Notes: generated by a model from the sequence alone, not told the origin. DNA of 64,000 bases from Mycolicibacterium arenosum (GCF_024320865.1 NZ_JANDBD010000006.1:1-64000); one strand, 5' to 3'. Positions 26,901-34,502 are shown, numbered from the stretch's first letter. A program made the numbers and translations.

Positions 26901-28640
26901 GTAGTAGCCCTCCCGTGCGATGAGCAGCACCCGCTTGCCGTCGTCCGTCGACCGGATCTCGAGGTAGGCGTCGGTGCCGTCGGCGGTGAGCGAGACGGGT
27001 TGGCCGACGGTCGATCCGGTCGCCAAGTCGACGACGGTGATGGTCGCCGTGTCGTAATCGGATGAGTAGCCGCGGAAGACGGCCCGCGTCCAGTCGTCGC
27101 TGAACCCCGGATAGGCGCTTCCGGCGATGGCCAGCCGCTCACCGACGACGGTGCCGGTGGTGGCGTCCACGATGACGAAGTCGGTGGCGCCGCTGCCGTT
27201 CTGGCCGAAGAGGTACACCCGGGTCTCGTCGTCGTTGTAGGTCGGATACAGGTAGCTGCCGGACAGTGTCACCGGGGCGCCGAGGAGGGCACCGCTGCGC
27301 GCGTCGAGGACGGCGTATGTGGATGTGTAAACGTCGTTCTCGTAGCTGCGTGCGGTGACGAATGCGCGCGTGCCGTCGTCGCTGAACTGCAGAGAGGTCG
27401 AATACGGTTGGCCGCTCAGCGAAATCGGGGCTCCGGCCTCGGTGCCGGTCGAGGGATCGATGACCTGAATGGCCGTCGACCGGGCGCCGGTCACGGGATC
27501 GGTCACCTCGCTGAACTGGAACACGCGGCTACCGTCGGGAGTCGTCTCCAGGTACGTCGGCCTGCCGGCCAACATGATCGGATCGCCCAGGACGCCGTCA
27601 TCCCACGTGGGGGCGACGGTCACCAGCACGTCGGCGGTGGCGGTCCGGCCGGAAGCGTCGGTTGCCGTGAAGGTCAGGGTGAGCTGGTCGACACCCGGCG
27701 TGGTGACGGCTGCATCGCGTGCGACGGCGCCCGGGGTGAAGCTGTACGTCGCTGTGGTGACGCCGTTTTCGGTCAGGGTGGCAACGGGAGCCAGGGTCGC
27801 AGCGGTCACGACGGGCGGGGCGATCGTCACGGCACCACCGTCGGCGGCGCTGGCGACGACGGTAACGGTGAGGTTGCCGGTTACCGCATCGGGCGCGGTC
27901 GCCGATGTGGTGACACGGGGAGCGTCGTCGACGGCGGTGACCGTGATCGACACGGTGGCGCTCGAGGTGTGCCCAGTGCCCTGGCCGTGGAGATGCCACG
28001 GACCTGTTTCGTCGGAGACGGTGTAGGTGAAGGTGTCGACGCCGCTGAAACCCCGCTCGGGTGTGTACGTGAAGGTACCGCCGGGGTTCAGCGTCACCTG
28101 GCCGTTGGCCGGCTGACTGTAGCTCGTCACCGTCAGCACGTCGCCGGCGGCCGTATCGGGATCGGTGTCATTCGCGAGTACCGGGATGGTCACCTCCGTG
28201 TCCTCGGCCGTGGTGATGGAATCTGCTATGGCGGTGGGGCTTTGGTTGGAGAACGTGCGCTGTAGCTCGCGCTGCACCCAACCCAGCACGGCGAACAGCA
28301 TCAGCGGTGGAGGTGGGGTTGACGGACCGGGGGCGAACAGCGACGCCAGGAACGTCGTCGCTGCGGTGGTGATGATGTTGGCGACGGCGATCGGTGCCGC
28401 CAAGAGCGTGTGAATGGGATTCGGTGGCTGCGGCGCCGACGGCGCGGCGGTGGCGGCCGTCAGCGTCCGGTCGGCGGACTCGGTCGTGCGGACCGCGGAG
28501 AAACTACCGGCGGGGACGTCGTCGCCGATGTCGCGGACGCCGGCATCGGCCTTGCCGACCGGCTGTGCGGTGGAATCGGGTTGTCCGACAGGCTGCTTGG
28601 CACTCGCGGCTGGCTGCGTTTGCGGTTGTGCCTTCGGCAC
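23904..28640 (-). CDS. Giant propeller protein, main body (frame-shifted from its signal peptide)
   Basis: An open frame of 1578 codons. The start shown (GTG in a Pro-rich stretch) is only the first possible one in this frame and is probably not real. The true N-terminus is encoded at 28693-29232 in another frame. About 140 residues of Pro/Ala linker precede LFAVLGWVQRELQRTFSNQSP, the motif shared with the two sister proteins. One or two cadherin-like domains follow (TAEDTEVTIPVLANDTDPD ... TYTPERGFSGVDTFTYT). From about residue 335 there are some twenty propeller-like repeats of 45-60 residues (VVDxxTGxxxGxPxxLxG ... YNxDxSRAxLV). No catalytic motif is seen. With the frame restored the whole protein would have 1775 residues and be secreted. 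Role inferred: cell-surface or matrix protein. Confidence 0.8.
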   Translation of the reverse strand: MPKAQPQTQPAASAKQPVGQPDSTAQPVGKADAGVRDIGDDVPAGSFSAVRTTESADRTLTAATAAPSAPQPPNPIHTLLAAPIAVANIITTAATTFLASLFAPGPSTPPPPLMLFAVLGWVQRELQRTFSNQSPTAIADSITTAEDTEVTIPVLANDTDPDTAAGDVLTVTSYSQPANGQVTLNPGGTFTYTPERGFSGVDTFTYTVSDETGPWHLHGQGTGHTSSATVSITVTAVDDAPRVTTSATAPDAVTGNLTVTVVASAADGGAVTIAPPVVTAATLAPVATLTENGVTTATYSFTPGAVARDAAVTTPGVDQLTLTFTATDASGRTATADVLVTVAPTWDDGVLGDPIMLAGRPTYLETTPDGSRVFQFSEVTDPVTGARSTAIQVIDPSTGTEAGAPISLSGQPYSTSLQFSDDGTRAFVTARSYENDVYTSTYAVLDARSGALLGAPVTLSGSYLYPTYNDDETRVYLFGQNGSGATDFVIVDATTGTVVGERLAIAGSAYPGFSDDWTRAVFRGYSSDYDTATITVVDLATGSTVGQPVSLTADGTDAYLEIRSTDDGKRVLLIAREGYYTTVPAKLRIVDVETGTALGDDVVGDTPFQRIDFTADYGRAFLVSTPETGSGDRTFTVLDTATGAVVGEPISLRGNLYYQPAYNADRSRAILVSSDRSEDYTDTTTVTVVDTATGRVLGETATAPGYLSGSAVFNEAGTRAFVVTQHYANTTSVTSLTTVDVETGDPVGQRVDVDSGNYSDLRVVGGYAYLVTNRGYSDTAHATLVIVDAETGNQVGQPTALDGYYSGYDGAIRFIGNRGYFTARSYTQNYDYTTSVVVIDTDNGVVLGDPTVVNGYLPAEFDFSADGKRLFLRGRNAYGSVTNQLRIVDVETGARIGDATLAGKTFSYLSRNDDATRVYLTSSSSGTSPSATFTVLNAVDGSVVGTPIEIAGDYVTTQQDGMSRAYLIMNAYDQPNAQWDTTIGVIDTDTGTLVNTPLSIDGSYSSYYTGLRFNGDGSRVVYSTATYEIDPATQTPVSVRQVGLIDGLHGTLLGAPATISGDDNYYYADFNDEAGRVHVTATDQVTIYGPNWSSSFSRAAGIATFDSETGALIGPVIDLDLDQQDANVEFNDDGTLAFVTIGDRQAHTASFVAYNIDTGTAGTSFTAPAEYGYFDTQTWLTDRSRLILVAVSPATDGTRQATAAIIDTGTGEVLGAPVVLSGTPEYRSPRLSDDESQLILTATDHTSSEYVYRQVVIDTLTGDSAVTNTTSNTYRSPTGHTIEVSTRGDSDPSTLETLFTVDGSMNPVVIKGYWSGSPIYSADGGTLHVFTVDGTYYSDESADPADSRTRYVAIDLATATALGDGVVEVGGGPVYNYWGGGGPGGEDGLSGNLIMRTAQYGPDGTVTATRMIFLDRTTGQLSFVETDGAPQSGYSLRTLWPSTNAIQSTLVISPSGPITHLTVVDLATGSVVGTPIVLTGTETDWAYGYQSTRYLTFISSTADDGTTTTLFHTVDSTTSTLVGNPVTMTGTPYSFTYNTDRTKFYMTTEVVNADGTSTYLFHVVPVGDSDAGEDELVA

Positions 28641-28692
28641 TGCCGGTGGTGGCGGTGCCGGCGTCGGGCTCGGCGGGGCCGGCGGTGTCGGA

Positions 28693-29232
28693 TCACCCGA
28701 CGGCCCGGCGGGTGCCTGCGTCGGCGGTTGTCCGATCGTTCCGTTGATGGTGGTCGACGCTCCACCCCGGGAACGACACTCCGGGCAGCGGCCCCGACGG
28801 GCGGTGCGTCGGCGTCTTCGTCACCGCTCCCGGCGGTGGCACGGTGCCCGAGATGAACGTCGACGCCCCGCTCAGAGGTTCACCGTTGATGACGACCGTC
28901 GGTGTCTGCGTATCGGCGCCCGCACCGGGCGGGTCGTCGACCTCTCCGCCCTGAGGCGCAGCGGGCTGGTTGTCAGCCGGCTGATCGGCGGGTGGGTTCT
29001 CGGTCGTGTCATCGGCACGTGCAATGGGCACGCCGGTGCCGGTGGCCACGGCGGCGCCGACACCCAGTGCGACTGCGAGAGCGCCGACTCGGCCGATGAA
29101 CCGCGCGTAGTGCGGCATCGGCGTCGAGGCGGGCACCGAGCCCACTGTGAACGTCGGATACACCGCCTGCGAGTCGCAGGCGCGAGCGGCCCTGCGGTGC
29201 TTACGGGCACGACGATTGAAGGCAGTAGCCAT
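28693..29232 (-). CDS. N-terminal signal-peptide fragment of the giant propeller protein
   Basis: An open frame of 179 codons. Residues 1-73 match the sister protein at 23620 position by position: a basic lead, QAVYPTFT at 22-29, YARFIGRVGALAVALGVGAAVATG at 42-65 and cleavage after ARA at 73. The next 90 residues form a plausible linker (VVINGEPLSGAS, parallel to VVTVNGEPTDG in the sister). After SFPG the frame turns into junk and stops. Dropping one G on this strand at 28765-28768 joins it smoothly to the downstream 1578-codon frame (SFPGGASTTINGTIGQ). It is therefore the 5' part of one gene spanning 23904-29232. ATG at 29232 has a GGGGGG stretch upstream. Confidence 0.75.
   Translation of the reverse strand: MATAFNRRARKHRRAARACDSQAVYPTFTVGSVPASTPMPHYARFIGRVGALAVALGVGAAVATGTGVPIARADDTTENPPADQPADNQPAAPQGGEVDDPPGAGADTQTPTVVINGEPLSGASTFISGTVPPPGAVTKTPTHRPSGPLPGVSFPGWSVDHHQRNDRTTADAGTRRAVG
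28765..28768 (-). other. Frameshift site (CCCC run)
   Basis: The plus strand has four C's here (tccaCCCCggg). With three, the signal-peptide frame (codon starts in phase with 29232) continues into the phase of the 1578-codon frame with no stop and a sensible linker sequence. The shift is therefore one inserted base. A sequencing or assembly error, a true mutation, or strand slippage are all possible; the run is short for phase variation. Confidence 0.7.
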
Positions 29233-29296
29233 GAGATCCCCCCAGATCTCTCTCCCCTCAGCCTCAACGCTGAGGGTCCCCCCACGGGATGAGCAA

Positions 29297-29302
29297 ACTA
29301 TA
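29297..29302 (-). promoter_or_regulatory. Candidate -10 element of the second propeller gene
   Basis: TATAGT on the minus strand, 65 bases upstream of the ATG at 29232, inside CTATAGTTTGCTC. It closely matches the element upstream of the sister gene (23677-23682). Confidence 0.5.
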
Positions 29303-29451
29303 GGAGCGGTTACGGCGGAAAGGGAAGCGCTTTCCGCCGACTTTCGCTAAACGAGTAGTGGACTACCTGCGTGCCTGCGCGCGGACATCCACAGATTGTG
29401 GAGTTCTCGGAAACGGGTGTTCTGCGAACCTGCCGGGCGCACGATTGATGG

Positions 29452-29835
29452 ATGACCGGCCGCCTGGAGCCCACCGCCGAACAACTCGCCACGCTCGCGG
29501 CTCGGCCGCCCGACCTGCCCGTCGTGATGGTCAACCTGCTGACGTTCACGCAGGACGGCGGCCGCCAGCGCTATCTCCGGTACGCCGAGGAGGTGGTGCC
29601 GCACCTGCAGCGCGTCGGCGCGACCATTCACTACGCGGGCACGGCGCCGACCACCGTGATCGGGGACGGCGAGCAGCCCGGCTGGGACGCCATCCTCATC
29701 GTCGAATACCCTACGCCGCAGGCCTTTCTGGACATGATCGGCGATCCGGAGTACCTCAAGGTGCACGAGCATCGCGCGGCGGCGCTGGAGCACGGCGACC
29801 TCATCGCCACGTCAATGTGGACGCTGGCCGACTGA
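29452..29835 (+). CDS. DUF1330-family small protein
   Basis: A 127-residue protein with the ferredoxin-like fold pattern of the DUF1330/dimeric alpha-beta barrel group: VVMVNLLTF near residue 25, DAILIVEYPTPQAFLDMIGDPEYLKV near 80-105, HRAAAL near 109. The family's biochemical function is not established. ATG at 29452 is preceded by a short upstream region divergent from the giant gene. The following SDR gene starts 90 bases downstream and may be separate. Between them is a short dyad GTTGAC-AGCC-GTCAAC at 29880-29895. Confidence 0.8.
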   Translation: MTGRLEPTAEQLATLAARPPDLPVVMVNLLTFTQDGGRQRYLRYAEEVVPHLQRVGATIHYAGTAPTTVIGDGEQPGWDAILIVEYPTPQAFLDMIGDPEYLKVHEHRAAALEHGDLIATSMWTLAD

Positions 29836-29925
29836 CTCCCCTGTCGCCGGAATAGCATTCCTGGTCGTCATTCGACACGGTTGACAGCCGTCAACGCTGT
29901 TCCGGCGGAGTTCTAGACTCCCCGC

Positions 29926-30696
29926 ATGGATCGCGCCGGCTTCGACAGCCTCTTCGACATGTCCGATCGCACCGTCATCGTGACGGGCGGCACCCGCGGC
30001 ATCGGGCTCGCGCTCGCCGAGGGCTTCGTGCTGGCGGGTGCACGCGTCGTCGTCGCCAGCCGCAAGGCCGACGCCTGCGACGCGGCGGCCGCCCACCTGC
30101 GCGGTCTGGGCGGGCAGGCGATCGGCGTACCGGTCCATGCGGGTGACATCGAGGGGTTCGACGCGCTCGTCGCCCGCACGGTCGAGGAGTTCGGCGGTAT
30201 CGACGTCCTGGTGAACAACGCCGCCAACGCTCTCGCGCAACCGCTGGGCGGCATGACCGTAGAGGCGTGGGCGAAGTCCAACGAGGTCAACGTCCGCGGC
30301 CCCGTCTTCCTGGTGCAGGCGGCCCTGCCGCACCTGAAGCAGAGCAAGCACGCCGCCGTGCTCAACATGGTGTCCGTCGGCGCGTTCAACTTCGCGGCGA
30401 CGATGTCGATCTACGCCGCGGGCAAGGCGGCGCTGATGTCGTTCACCCGGTCGATGGCCGCCGAGTTCGCGCCCGCCGGCATCCGCGTCAACGCGCTCGC
30501 GCCGGGACCCGTCGACACCGACATGATGCGCAACAATCCGGACGAGGCGATCACGCACATGGTCGGCGGCACGCTGATGAAGCGGCTCGCCTCACCCGAC
30601 GAGATGGTCGGTGCGGCGCTGCTGTTGTGTTCGGACGCAGGCAGTTACATGACGGGGACGGTCGTGATCGTCGACGGCGGCGGCACGCCGCGTTAA
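29926..30696 (+). CDS. Short-chain dehydrogenase/reductase
   Basis: A 256-residue classical SDR. The cofactor motif TGGTRGIG is near residue 20, NNAANA near 93, and the catalytic Ser (MVSVGAF) and YxxxK (YAAGK) lie near 150-165. The C-terminal VDGGGTPR matches FabG-like enzymes. It reduces or oxidises an alcohol/ketone with NAD(P); the substrate cannot be told. The gene converges on a crotonase gene with a 14-base gap, so a fatty-acyl pathway is plausible but unproven. ATG at 29926 gives the family's normal N-terminus. Confidence 0.9.
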   Translation: MDRAGFDSLFDMSDRTVIVTGGTRGIGLALAEGFVLAGARVVVASRKADACDAAAAHLRGLGGQAIGVPVHAGDIEGFDALVARTVEEFGGIDVLVNNAANALAQPLGGMTVEAWAKSNEVNVRGPVFLVQAALPHLKQSKHAAVLNMVSVGAFNFAATMSIYAAGKAALMSFTRSMAAEFAPAGIRVNALAPGPVDTDMMRNNPDEAITHMVGGTLMKRLASPDEMVGAALLLCSDAGSYMTGTVVIVDGGGTPR

Positions 30697-30710
30697 TCGA
30701 TCAGAACCCG

Positions 30711-31493
30711 TCAGCTCTTCCTCCGATTGGCGAAAGCGGCGGCGGCCGCACGCATCTCACCGCTGGTCGACGCCAGGATCTGGCTGCGGTTCTCGACGTG
30801 CAGCGCCGCCTCGATACCCGATGCGTGCAGGTTCGTCCACAGCACTTGTTTGGTGGACTCGACGCCGAATTTGCCGTAGCCGCAGAGGGTCTCGGCGATC
30901 GCCACGGCGTCATCGAGGACCGATCCCTCTGACAGCCGCGACACCAGCCCGATGCGGAGCGCCTCGTCGGCCTCGACGGTGCGCGCGGTCAGGATCAGGT
31001 CGAACGCCTGCCCCGCGCCGACGATCGGCGGCAGGGTGTAACTCACGCCGATGTCGCAGCCACCCAGTCCGAGTTTGATGAACTGCGTACAGAACCGGGC
31101 GTTCGTCGACGCGATTCGGATGTCGGATGCCAGCGCCAGCGCGAAGCCACCGCCGTAGGCCGGTCCGTTGACGGCGGCGATCACCGGCTGACGCAGTCGG
31201 ATCAGCTTCGTCGTGAGATCGGCGATGCGTTCCTGCCAGCGCATGCCCGCCCGCGGCATCCCCAGTGTCGAGGCGTCGATCGGGGAGGGCGCCGTCAGGT
31301 CCAGACCCGAGCAGAAGCCTCGTCCCGCGCCGGTCAGCACGACGACTCGGCACTCGTCGTCGCGGCCGATGTCGTCGAGTGCGCCGTGCAGGTCCTCGAC
31401 CAGGTCGCGGTCGAGCGCGTTGAGCTTCTCCGGGCGGTTCAACGTGATGACGCTGATATCCGGACGCGGGCGGCTGATGTCGAGGTGCGACAT
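30711..31493 (-). CDS. Enoyl-CoA hydratase/isomerase (crotonase) family protein
   Basis: A 260-residue crotonase-fold protein. The oxyanion-hole segments GRGFCSGLDL near residue 62 and NGPAYGGGFALAL near 113 are present. The two glutamates that catalyse hydration in true enoyl-CoA hydratases appear to be missing: Ala in GGGFALA and a non-acidic residue in FIKLGLGGCDIG. The motif GLGGCDIGVSYTLP resembles EchA12-type paralogues. It is thus an acyl-CoA-binding enzyme of unknown reaction. The TetR gene upstream on the same strand ends 16 bases away, so they may be co-transcribed. Confidence 0.88.
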   Translation of the reverse strand: MSHLDISRPRPDISVITLNRPEKLNALDRDLVEDLHGALDDIGRDDECRVVVLTGAGRGFCSGLDLTAPSPIDASTLGMPRAGMRWQERIADLTTKLIRLRQPVIAAVNGPAYGGGFALALASDIRIASTNARFCTQFIKLGLGGCDIGVSYTLPPIVGAGQAFDLILTARTVEADEALRIGLVSRLSEGSVLDDAVAIAETLCGYGKFGVESTKQVLWTNLHASGIEAALHVENRSQILASTSGEMRAAAAAFANRRKS

Positions 31494-31509
31494 GCAGCCG
31501 ACCCTAGCC

Positions 31510-32196
31510 TCAGTCGCTGCTGTGCCAGCCCGCCATGCCGACGATGATCATCCGCAACTGCTTGACCGCGGTTCGGCGGATCTCCTCGATCGCCGCGGGG
31601 TCGTTGGCGTCTTCTATCGCCTCGGCGATCGAGATCATCGCGTTCACGATCAGCGTCGCGAGGATGTTGAGGTCCTCGGCGCTCCAGGTGTTGAGTCCGG
31701 GGAACCGTGCCAGGTCGATGGCCAGTTCGGACGTGATGAGCCGGATCTCGGTGCGGATGGCGTAGCGGAGTACGGTCACGCCGCTGTTGCGCTCGCGGCC
31801 GATGAAGCGCCAGTGCTCGCGCCGTTCGTTGACGCCGGCGATCAGGATGTCGACCGACGACTCGATGAACCGGTTCGGGTCGAGCTTGCCCGCACGGGCG
31901 CCGCGCAGCATGTCGCGTAAGGACCGGAACGACTCGTCGATGAGCACCAGTCCCAAGGCGTCCATCGACTCGAAGTGCCGATAGAACGCCGCGGGCACGA
32001 TCCCCGCCTCGCGGGTGACCTCGCGCAGGCTCAGGGCGCTGAAGCTCTGCTCCTCGAGCAGATGCAGGGCGGCGTCGACGATCGCGCGGCGAGTGACCTC
32101 TTTGCGCTCCTCGCGCGTCATTCCGTCCTTGGGCCGCGACGAGCGCGACGAGTCCCTGGAACGCGTCGAGTGTGATCTAGGAGTACGACTGTTCAC
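31510..32196 (-). CDS. TetR-family regulator, divergent from the desaturase operon
   Basis: A 228-residue protein. The HTH lies after MTREERKEVTRRAIVDAALHLL (residues 26-47), with the recognition helix VTREAGIVPAAFYRHFESMDAL. It resembles the FabR-like TetR proteins that control fatty-acid desaturation. GTG at 32196 gives a Ser/Arg-rich 25-residue lead; ATG at 32121 is the alternative start. The divergent promoter region (32197-32267) carries two related imperfect dyads. The likely target is the reductase-desA3 unit; the ligand is presumably an acyl-CoA by family analogy. Confidence 0.88.
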   Translation of the reverse strand: MNSRTPRSHSTRSRDSSRSSRPKDGMTREERKEVTRRAIVDAALHLLEEQSFSALSLREVTREAGIVPAAFYRHFESMDALGLVLIDESFRSLRDMLRGARAGKLDPNRFIESSVDILIAGVNERREHWRFIGRERNSGVTVLRYAIRTEIRLITSELAIDLARFPGLNTWSAEDLNILATLIVNAMISIAEAIEDANDPAAIEEIRRTAVKQLRMIIVGMAGWHSSD

Positions 32197-32208
32197 CGTT
32201 TGTGAAAC
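32191..32208. promoter_or_regulatory. Candidate TetR operator 1 (TTCAC-N5-GTGAA)
   Basis: The 18 bases GTTCACCGTTTGTGAAAC overlap the GTG start of the TetR gene. The inner arms TTCAC/GTGAA are perfectly inverted. The heptamer GTTCACC recurs in a second dyad at 32259-32276. Confidence 0.4.
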
Positions 32209-32258
32209 CTACCACAACCTGGCGAAAACCATTGACCATCAGGACGTCGAGGGCGGAT

Positions 32259-32276
32259 GGTGTACACATGTTCACC
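32259..32276. promoter_or_regulatory. Candidate TetR operator 2
   Basis: GGTGTACACATGTTCACC pairs in 7 of 9 positions with its own reverse complement and contains the same GTTCACC heptamer as 32191-32197. It covers the ATG of the reductase gene, so bound repressor could block expression. Confidence 0.35.
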
Positions 32277-33317
32277 GAAACTTTGACCAAGAAGGTGCGA
32301 CGGTCCGCCCTGCTGGACCTGCTCACCGGTCCCCATGGCGTCGACCGCTACACCGAGCTGGTCGACCCCACCTGGACGCGTGGCGATGCCCGCGCCAAGG
32401 TCGTCGCAGTGCGACGGCAGACGCCCCGCAGCGTCACGCTGATCCTCGAACCGAATCGCGCGTTCACCGGATTCTCGGCAGGCCAGCACATCAACCTGAC
32501 CGTCGAGATCAACGGCCGCCGCCGGACTCGCTGCTACTCGCCGGCCAGCGCCGAGAACGACCGCCTCATCGAGCTGACGATCGGCCGCCACGACGGCGGG
32601 CTGGTCTCCACCTATCTGTGCGACAACGCGAAGCCCGGCATGATCGTCGGCCTCGACTCCGTCGGCGGCGACTTCGTCCTGCCCGCCGAGCGCCCGCGTC
32701 GCATCCTGTTCGTATCCGGCGGCAGTGGCATCACCCCGGTGATGTCCATGCTCCGCACGCTGGTCGAAGAGGGTTACGACGGGGAGATCGCCTTCGTGCA
32801 CTACGCCCGGACCCCCGCCGAGGCCTGCTATCGGATCGAGCTCGGTCGCATTCCGGGCGTGAAGGTGCTGCACGGCTACACCCGTCGCGGCGTCGGCGAC
32901 CTGCAGGGCCGCTTCGACGAGTCGCACCTCACCGCCGCGATGGCGAACCCGGACGCGATCTTCGTCTGCGGCCCGCCGGCCCTGGTCGACGCGGTCCGCG
33001 AACAGTGCCCGGTCGCCGTCTCGGAGAGCTTCGTCCCGCCGGTGTTCGCCCTCGCCGAGGCAACGGGAGGCACCGTCGCCTTCGCCGACAGCGGTATCGA
33101 CGTCGTCGACGACGGCCGCTCGATTCTCGATCAGGCCGAGGCCGCGGGCCTCACGCCGGAGAGCGGATGCCGCATGGGCATCTGCCACACCTGCACCCGA
33201 ACCAAGAAGAGCGGTGCGGTGAAGAACCTGATCACCGGCGCCGTCTCCACCGCCGACGAGGAGGACGTGCAGATCTGCGTCACCGCCCCCGTCGGCGACG
33301 TCCAACTCGCGCTCTAG
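32268..33317 (+). CDS. Ferredoxin reductase with plant-type [2Fe-2S] domain (Rv3230c homologue)
   Basis: A 349-residue electron carrier. The flavin-binding motif RCYSPAS is near residue 87 and the NAD(P) motif GGSGITPVMSML near 150. The C-terminal ferredoxin has the ligands Cys301, Cys306, Cys309 (CRMGICHTC) and Cys337. It takes electrons from NADPH and supplies them to the stearoyl-CoA desaturase encoded 30 bases downstream, as Rv3230c does for DesA3. ATG at 32268 gives the family's N-terminus (FTETLTKKVRRS). An upstream in-frame ATG at 32202 would run through the promoter region and is less likely. Confidence 0.93.
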   Translation: MFTETLTKKVRRSALLDLLTGPHGVDRYTELVDPTWTRGDARAKVVAVRRQTPRSVTLILEPNRAFTGFSAGQHINLTVEINGRRRTRCYSPASAENDRLIELTIGRHDGGLVSTYLCDNAKPGMIVGLDSVGGDFVLPAERPRRILFVSGGSGITPVMSMLRTLVEEGYDGEIAFVHYARTPAEACYRIELGRIPGVKVLHGYTRRGVGDLQGRFDESHLTAAMANPDAIFVCGPPALVDAVREQCPVAVSESFVPPVFALAEATGGTVAFADSGIDVVDDGRSILDQAEAAGLTPESGCRMGICHTCTRTKKSGAVKNLITGAVSTADEEDVQICVTAPVGDVQLAL

Positions 33318-33347
33318 CCCACCCACCCGTACGAGAGAGGAACAGCC

Positions 33348-34496
33348 ATGACTGCCATGCTCGAACGCCCCACCACTTCCGAGGACGCCGTCGAGGTCAT
33401 CGAGGCCCCGAAGCGCAAGACCATCACCAAGACCGTCGGCGACAAGACCGTCACCATGACCCCCGAGCAGGCCGACGCGTTCGGTGCCGAGCTCGACGCC
33501 ATCCGCGAGCGCGTCATCGCCGACCTCGGTGAGCGCGACGCGACCTACATCCGCAAGATCATCAAGGCACAGCGCACGCTCGAAGTCGGCGGCCGCGCGC
33601 TGCTCTGGGCCGGCGTGCTGCCGCCCGCATGGCTCGCCGGCACCGCGATGCTGGCCGCGTCGAAGATCCTCGACAACATGGAGATCGGCCACAACGTCAT
33701 GCACGGCCAGTACGACTGGATGGGCGACCCGGCGCTGCAGGGTCGCAACTTCGAGTGGGACTCGGCCTGCCCCAGCGATCAGTGGCGGCACTCGCACAAC
33801 TACATGCACCACACCTACACCAACGTCCTCGACATGGACCGCGACATCGGCTACGGCATTCTGCGCATGAGCGAGGACCAGCGGTGGGTGCCCTACTACC
33901 GCGGCAACGCGCTGTACGCCTTCCTGCTGATGGTGCTGTTCCAGTACGGCGTCGCGCTGCACGAACTCGAGACCGAGCGCATCCGCTCCGGCGAGATCAG
34001 CGTGGCCGACAAGAAGGACACGCTCAAGGGCATCTGGGGCAAGGTCAAGAAGCAGACGCTCAAGGACTACGTGGCCTTCCCGCTGCTGTCCGGCCCGTTC
34101 GCGCCGTTCACGTTCGCGGGCAACATGACCGCCAACCTGATTCGCAACGTGTGGTCGTACTCGATCATCTTCTGCGGCCACTTCCCCGAGGGCACCCAGG
34201 AGTTCACCCCCGAGGAGATCGAGAACGAGTCGCGCGGGATGTGGTACTTCCGCCAGATCCTGGGATCGGCGAACCTCACCGGCGGCAAGTGGTTCCACAT
34301 CATGAGCGGCAACCTGTCGTTCCAGATCGAGCACCACCTGTTCCCCGACATCCCGGCGCACCGCCACTCGGAGATCTCGCAGGAAGTGCAGGAGATCTGC
34401 GAGCGCTACGGCGTGCCCTACAACAAGGGCCCGCTGCCCCAGCAGTTCATGACCGTGATCAAGAAGATCTGGAAGCTGGGCTTCAAGCCGAGCTAG
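33348..34496 (+). CDS. desA3: Membrane acyl-CoA delta-9 desaturase
   Basis: A 382-residue membrane diiron desaturase (Rv3229c homologue) that makes oleoyl-CoA from stearoyl-CoA. All three histidine boxes are present: HNVMH (115-119), HSHNYMHH (148-155) and QIEHHLFP near residue 330. Hydrophobic pairs of helices lie at about 85-105 and 190-300. The start ATG at 33348 has AGAGGAA nine bases upstream; the ATG three codons later is an alternative. It is transcribed with its reductase under the divergent TetR gene. Oleate made here feeds membrane phospholipids and triacylglycerol. In M. tuberculosis this pair is not adjacent to nei2. Confidence 0.95.
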   Translation: MTAMLERPTTSEDAVEVIEAPKRKTITKTVGDKTVTMTPEQADAFGAELDAIRERVIADLGERDATYIRKIIKAQRTLEVGGRALLWAGVLPPAWLAGTAMLAASKILDNMEIGHNVMHGQYDWMGDPALQGRNFEWDSACPSDQWRHSHNYMHHTYTNVLDMDRDIGYGILRMSEDQRWVPYYRGNALYAFLLMVLFQYGVALHELETERIRSGEISVADKKDTLKGIWGKVKKQTLKDYVAFPLLSGPFAPFTFAGNMTANLIRNVWSYSIIFCGHFPEGTQEFTPEEIENESRGMWYFRQILGSANLTGGKWFHIMSGNLSFQIEHHLFPDIPAHRHSEISQEVQEICERYGVPYNKGPLPQQFMTVIKKIWKLGFKPS

Positions 34497-34502
34497 TTCC
34501 TG

